Source of the DNA: Methanobrevibacter sp. | Lineage (GTDB): Archaea; Methanobacteriota; Methanobacteria; Methanobacteriales; Methanobacteriaceae | Assembly (NCBI RefSeq): GCF_030539665.1 | Contig: NZ_JAUNXR010000001.1 | Location: forward strand, 100,667 to 164,666 | Length of the DNA: 64,000 nt | Direction of reading: 5' to 3' | In this document: positions 62,901 through 64,000 of the stretch, piece after piece | Layout: each line of letters starts with the position of its first letter | Numbering within the stretch: the first letter of the stretch is position 1 | Translations under genes and position numbers: made by a program | The notes under the pieces: model-generated | What the model was told of the DNA's origin: nothing | Databases searched by the model: none | Seen by the model: only the letters and a program-made list of their open reading frames with translations

Positions 62901-64000
62901 TAAATGGTAATTACGTGGGATCTGCAAATGCAGTTAATGGAAAGGTGAATTTGTCCGTATCAATTACTGAAAACGTAGGTAAATACGCCATTGCTGCTGA
63001 ATTCTTAAGAGAGGGTTATAATAAAGTTCAAACTATTGCTGCCTTGACTGTTGAAAAAGGAAACGTTGTTGTTACAGTTCCTGAAGTGACAGCGAAAAAA
63101 GGTTCTTCAACCACAATCAAGGCCAATGTGGCAGATACCTTAGGAAATAAAGTTAAGAATGTTGCAGTATTGTTCTATAGAGGTTCCCAATACATCGGAA
63201 AAGCAACAACCGACAACAATGGAGTAGCCCAATTCAGTTATGCTGTTCCAAATGGCTTGTCTGGAAAATACGATACCTTAAGGGCAGTAACATCTGAAAG
63301 CGACAATTACAATTCTGGTGAAGGATTGTCTAACATCTGTTATTACAGTGCAATTTTGGAAAGCAGTGATTTGGTCATGAATCACAAGGATGGTTCTAGT
63401 TATTCTGTTAGGGTGACTGATGCTAAGGGTTCTCCTTTGTCTGGTGTTTCTGTTGTGTTTAAGGTTAAGTCTGCGTCTTATACTAAGGTGACTGATGGTA
63501 ATGGTGTTGCTTCTTTGCCTATTGGTTTGGCTGTCGGTACCTACACTTTAAGTGCGACTTACAATGATGTCACAGTTTCAAACACAGTTACTGTTAATCC
63601 TGCAACTTCTTCAAATGTTCCCGTTTTGACCGCTAGCGATTTGGTCATGAATCACAAGGATGGTTCTAGTTATTCTGTTAGGGTGACTGATGCTAAGGGT
63701 TCTCCTTTGTCTGGTGTTTCTGTTGTGTTTAAGGTTAAGTCTGCGTCTTATACTAAGGTGACTGATGGTAATGGTGTTGCTTCTTTGCCTATTGGTTTGG
63801 CTGTCGGTACCTACACTTTAAGTGCGACTTACAATGATGTCACAGTTTCAAACACAGTTACTGTTAAGCAGGCTGGTTCATCTGATGCTGGCAAGCCTAT
63901 TTTGGTTGCAAACGATCTTGTCATGGTTTATAAGGATGGTTCTAGTTATTCTGTTAGGGTGACTGATGGTAGTGGTAAGGCTTTGTCTGGTGTTTCTGTT
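59957..64000 (+). CDS. Beta-helix adhesin-like surface protein (3' partial)
   Basis: Open to the end of the window, at least 1348 residues. It begins with a signal peptide (MKKYFKLLPIFLLLMVVCMG, then AVSA). Residues 40 to about 960 are right-handed beta-helix repeats rich in NNxI turns (NNTVKC, SNNELINC, NNNIV). Ig-like domains follow (EVTAKKGSSTTIKANVAD), then from 63368 tandem Ig-like repeats of about 90 residues (DLVMNHKDGSSYSVRVTDAK). Proteins of this build are numerous in gut Methanobrevibacter and are thought to mediate attachment. GAGGAGAG precedes the ATG. It lies 259 bp after cobN, across AT-rich DNA where nothing else was seen. Anchoring cannot be judged without the C-terminus. Confidence 0.9.
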   Translation, partial: MKKYFKLLPIFLLLMVVCMGAVSAEDNGTIKGNANVLLASNTNDYTITESNYGDYFHDDGVLKGNVATGDTLTLSGNFTNKDFIIDKNITITGNNAIINKGSVVLKSGSSGSTISNLKIINLNIEDKQGILLSGVSNCLIINNDIYCAGLSSFPIALNPGSNYNVISGNMIKSGGISLEGSTKSTCAVVLGGAHNNIIKENYIEVDDANAIYLSQYGSGSFIGGKSNNNLILNNTVKCAVVPTSWCYGIQLMGSNNTADSNRVIGTYRGISGEDNTKVINNKLINITGKNYATGELTGGDYGIAVGKNSLVSNNELINCLIENAGIYAAENSTVQNNNIVINGIGIGVNANGDNVKVIDNTIKTVSGAGITQVGKLSGLIAENNNIDSESGIGIYLSKSSKSKYPSNIAISNNVISTSNQYAINAKDANKESYVIKGNTIKGSSTILTPDGEVVPDNEFEFDGKVYNIDPDSYHVFFDDNGNLINIDVKDGDILSFTGEFADKFPIISSSVKIVGDNALFRNSKFIVSSDNVWIENLNIINNNSNHLNTWGIYAEDVNRLMIVNNNISVTDKNAAYAIYLNNVNNATVKGNALYSSGDYLTYTVLGLGLEDSIIEGNTILTNGSGEVHAFEPSKCLNGDNSCLDGKNIIKEIYRTYGILLITSSNNQVKSNNVTVTSKLDRTVKEINGVLVTNSLVGIDAYFDSSNNVFDSNNVLVYGNDNYLYGMGVIGAETNSGSSEVSDHCQFTNNTIVVRGNHVATGIICGYNSDKILIKNNRIDVVGNYSAYGVTLEYAKNSNVTNNNVSLKSNVSYIVEMFDNQNNVISGNNLSSVGSYGFGIAGYGSSNNNISNNIISIKNNGSEEIEIGKHPDALGYGNAGVFFKVDSVGNKISKNNITSDKGYAVNLTGVSGNEVYNNYLKGETSAGNGAVLGSQNNEVNDNYGNEFKGISLNNATVGYLGSATLMADTGIDDDSETIVKFYVNGNYVGSANAVNGKVNLSVSITENVGKYAIAAEFLREGYNKVQTIAALTVEKGNVVVTVPEVTAKKGSSTTIKANVADTLGNKVKNVAVLFYRGSQYIGKATTDNNGVAQFSYAVPNGLSGKYDTLRAVTSESDNYNSGEGLSNICYYSAILESSDLVMNHKDGSSYSVRVTDAKGSPLSGVSVVFKVKSASYTKVTDGNGVASLPIGLAVGTYTLSATYNDVTVSNTVTVNPATSSNVPVLTASDLVMNHKDGSSYSVRVTDAKGSPLSGVSVVFKVKSASYTKVTDGNGVASLPIGLAVGTYTLSATYNDVTVSNTVTVKQAGSSDAGKPILVANDLVMVYKDGSSYSVRVTDGSGKALSGVSV
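63368..64000 (+). repeat. Tandem Ig-like repeats in the 3' adhesin, first two base-identical
   Basis: The block from 63368 (GATTTGGTCATGAATCACAA) recurs at 63638, exactly 270 bp later, and stays the same for about 230 bp. A third, more diverged copy begins at 63914 and is cut by the window end. Absolute identity across synonymous sites indicates recent duplication or gene conversion. Confidence 0.92.

Overview
The window looks like a chromosome segment of a gut- or rumen-type methanogenic archaeon, most likely the genus Methanobrevibacter (Methanobacteriales). The evidence is a coenzyme F430 gene (cfbD), F420-linked proteins (Fsr-like, FrhB, FrhD), archaeal information-processing genes (PCNA, GINS51, L44e-S27e-aIF2alpha-Nop10), initiator tRNA with an A1-U72 pair, archaeal RNase P RNA, very AT-rich intergenic DNA, GGTGAT-type ribosome binding sites and very large secreted adhesin-like proteins. 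Species cannot be decided from the sequence alone. Several starts were moved inward from the longest open frame because the Shine-Dalgarno sequence lies on or just after the first start codon.

Layout. 1-7.1 kb: F430, histidine, ferritin, tRNA-Arg, pseudouridine synthase, mevalonate-branch dehydratase subunit and amidohydrolase genes. 7.2-12.2 kb (minus strand): a copper ATPase with a small HMA-like protein, a membrane protein and purB. 12.2-15 kb: a small HTH regulator with two DUF4013 membrane proteins and a CPBP protease. 14.9-21.9 kb: a giant adhesin with a papain-like protease domain and a DUF2207 protein. 22-24.5 kb: an F420-dependent sulfite reductase-like protein. 24.5-31 kb: a complete trp operon, trpE-trpGD(fused)-trpC-trpF-trpB-trpA, behind a TRP-box-like promoter. 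31-35.2 kb: replication and translation genes. 35.3-39.1 kb: endonuclease Q, a zinc/cadmium ATPase with its ArsR-type repressor, and two tRNA-Arg genes. 39.2-45.2 kb: a ferrous iron uptake island. 45.2-50 kb: a nickel/cobalt ECF transporter divergent from an acetyltransferase-nicotianamine synthase pair. 50-52.1 kb: an frhD-FrhG-like-frhB set without frhA. 52.2-54.7 kb: map, two membrane coiled-coil proteins, initiator tRNA-Met and RNase P RNA. 54.9-64 kb: a secreted, membrane-anchored CobN-like protein and a beta-helix adhesin that runs off the end.

Metal handling is the main theme. The iron island holds two near-duplicate feoB genes, feoA, a zinc-ribbon protein and two microproteins, with six palindromes of the form TTTAGG-N4-CCTAAA at its promoters. 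A seventh, one-mismatch copy lies at the promoter of the copper ATPase operon. The Ni/Co transporter and nicotianamine synthase genes diverge from an intergenic region of about 800 bp carrying six copies of GTATTACT and a perfect dyad of that motif. A CobN-like chelatase predicted to be outside the cell lies 5 kb further on. My best candidate for an undescribed system is this set: a metallophore-like molecule made by the nicotianamine synthase homolog, possibly acetylated, working with the adjacent Ni/Co uptake system. The shared function is inference from gene order; the motifs and gene identities are read from the sequence.

I saw no insertion sequences, prophage genes, CRISPR arrays or attachment sites.
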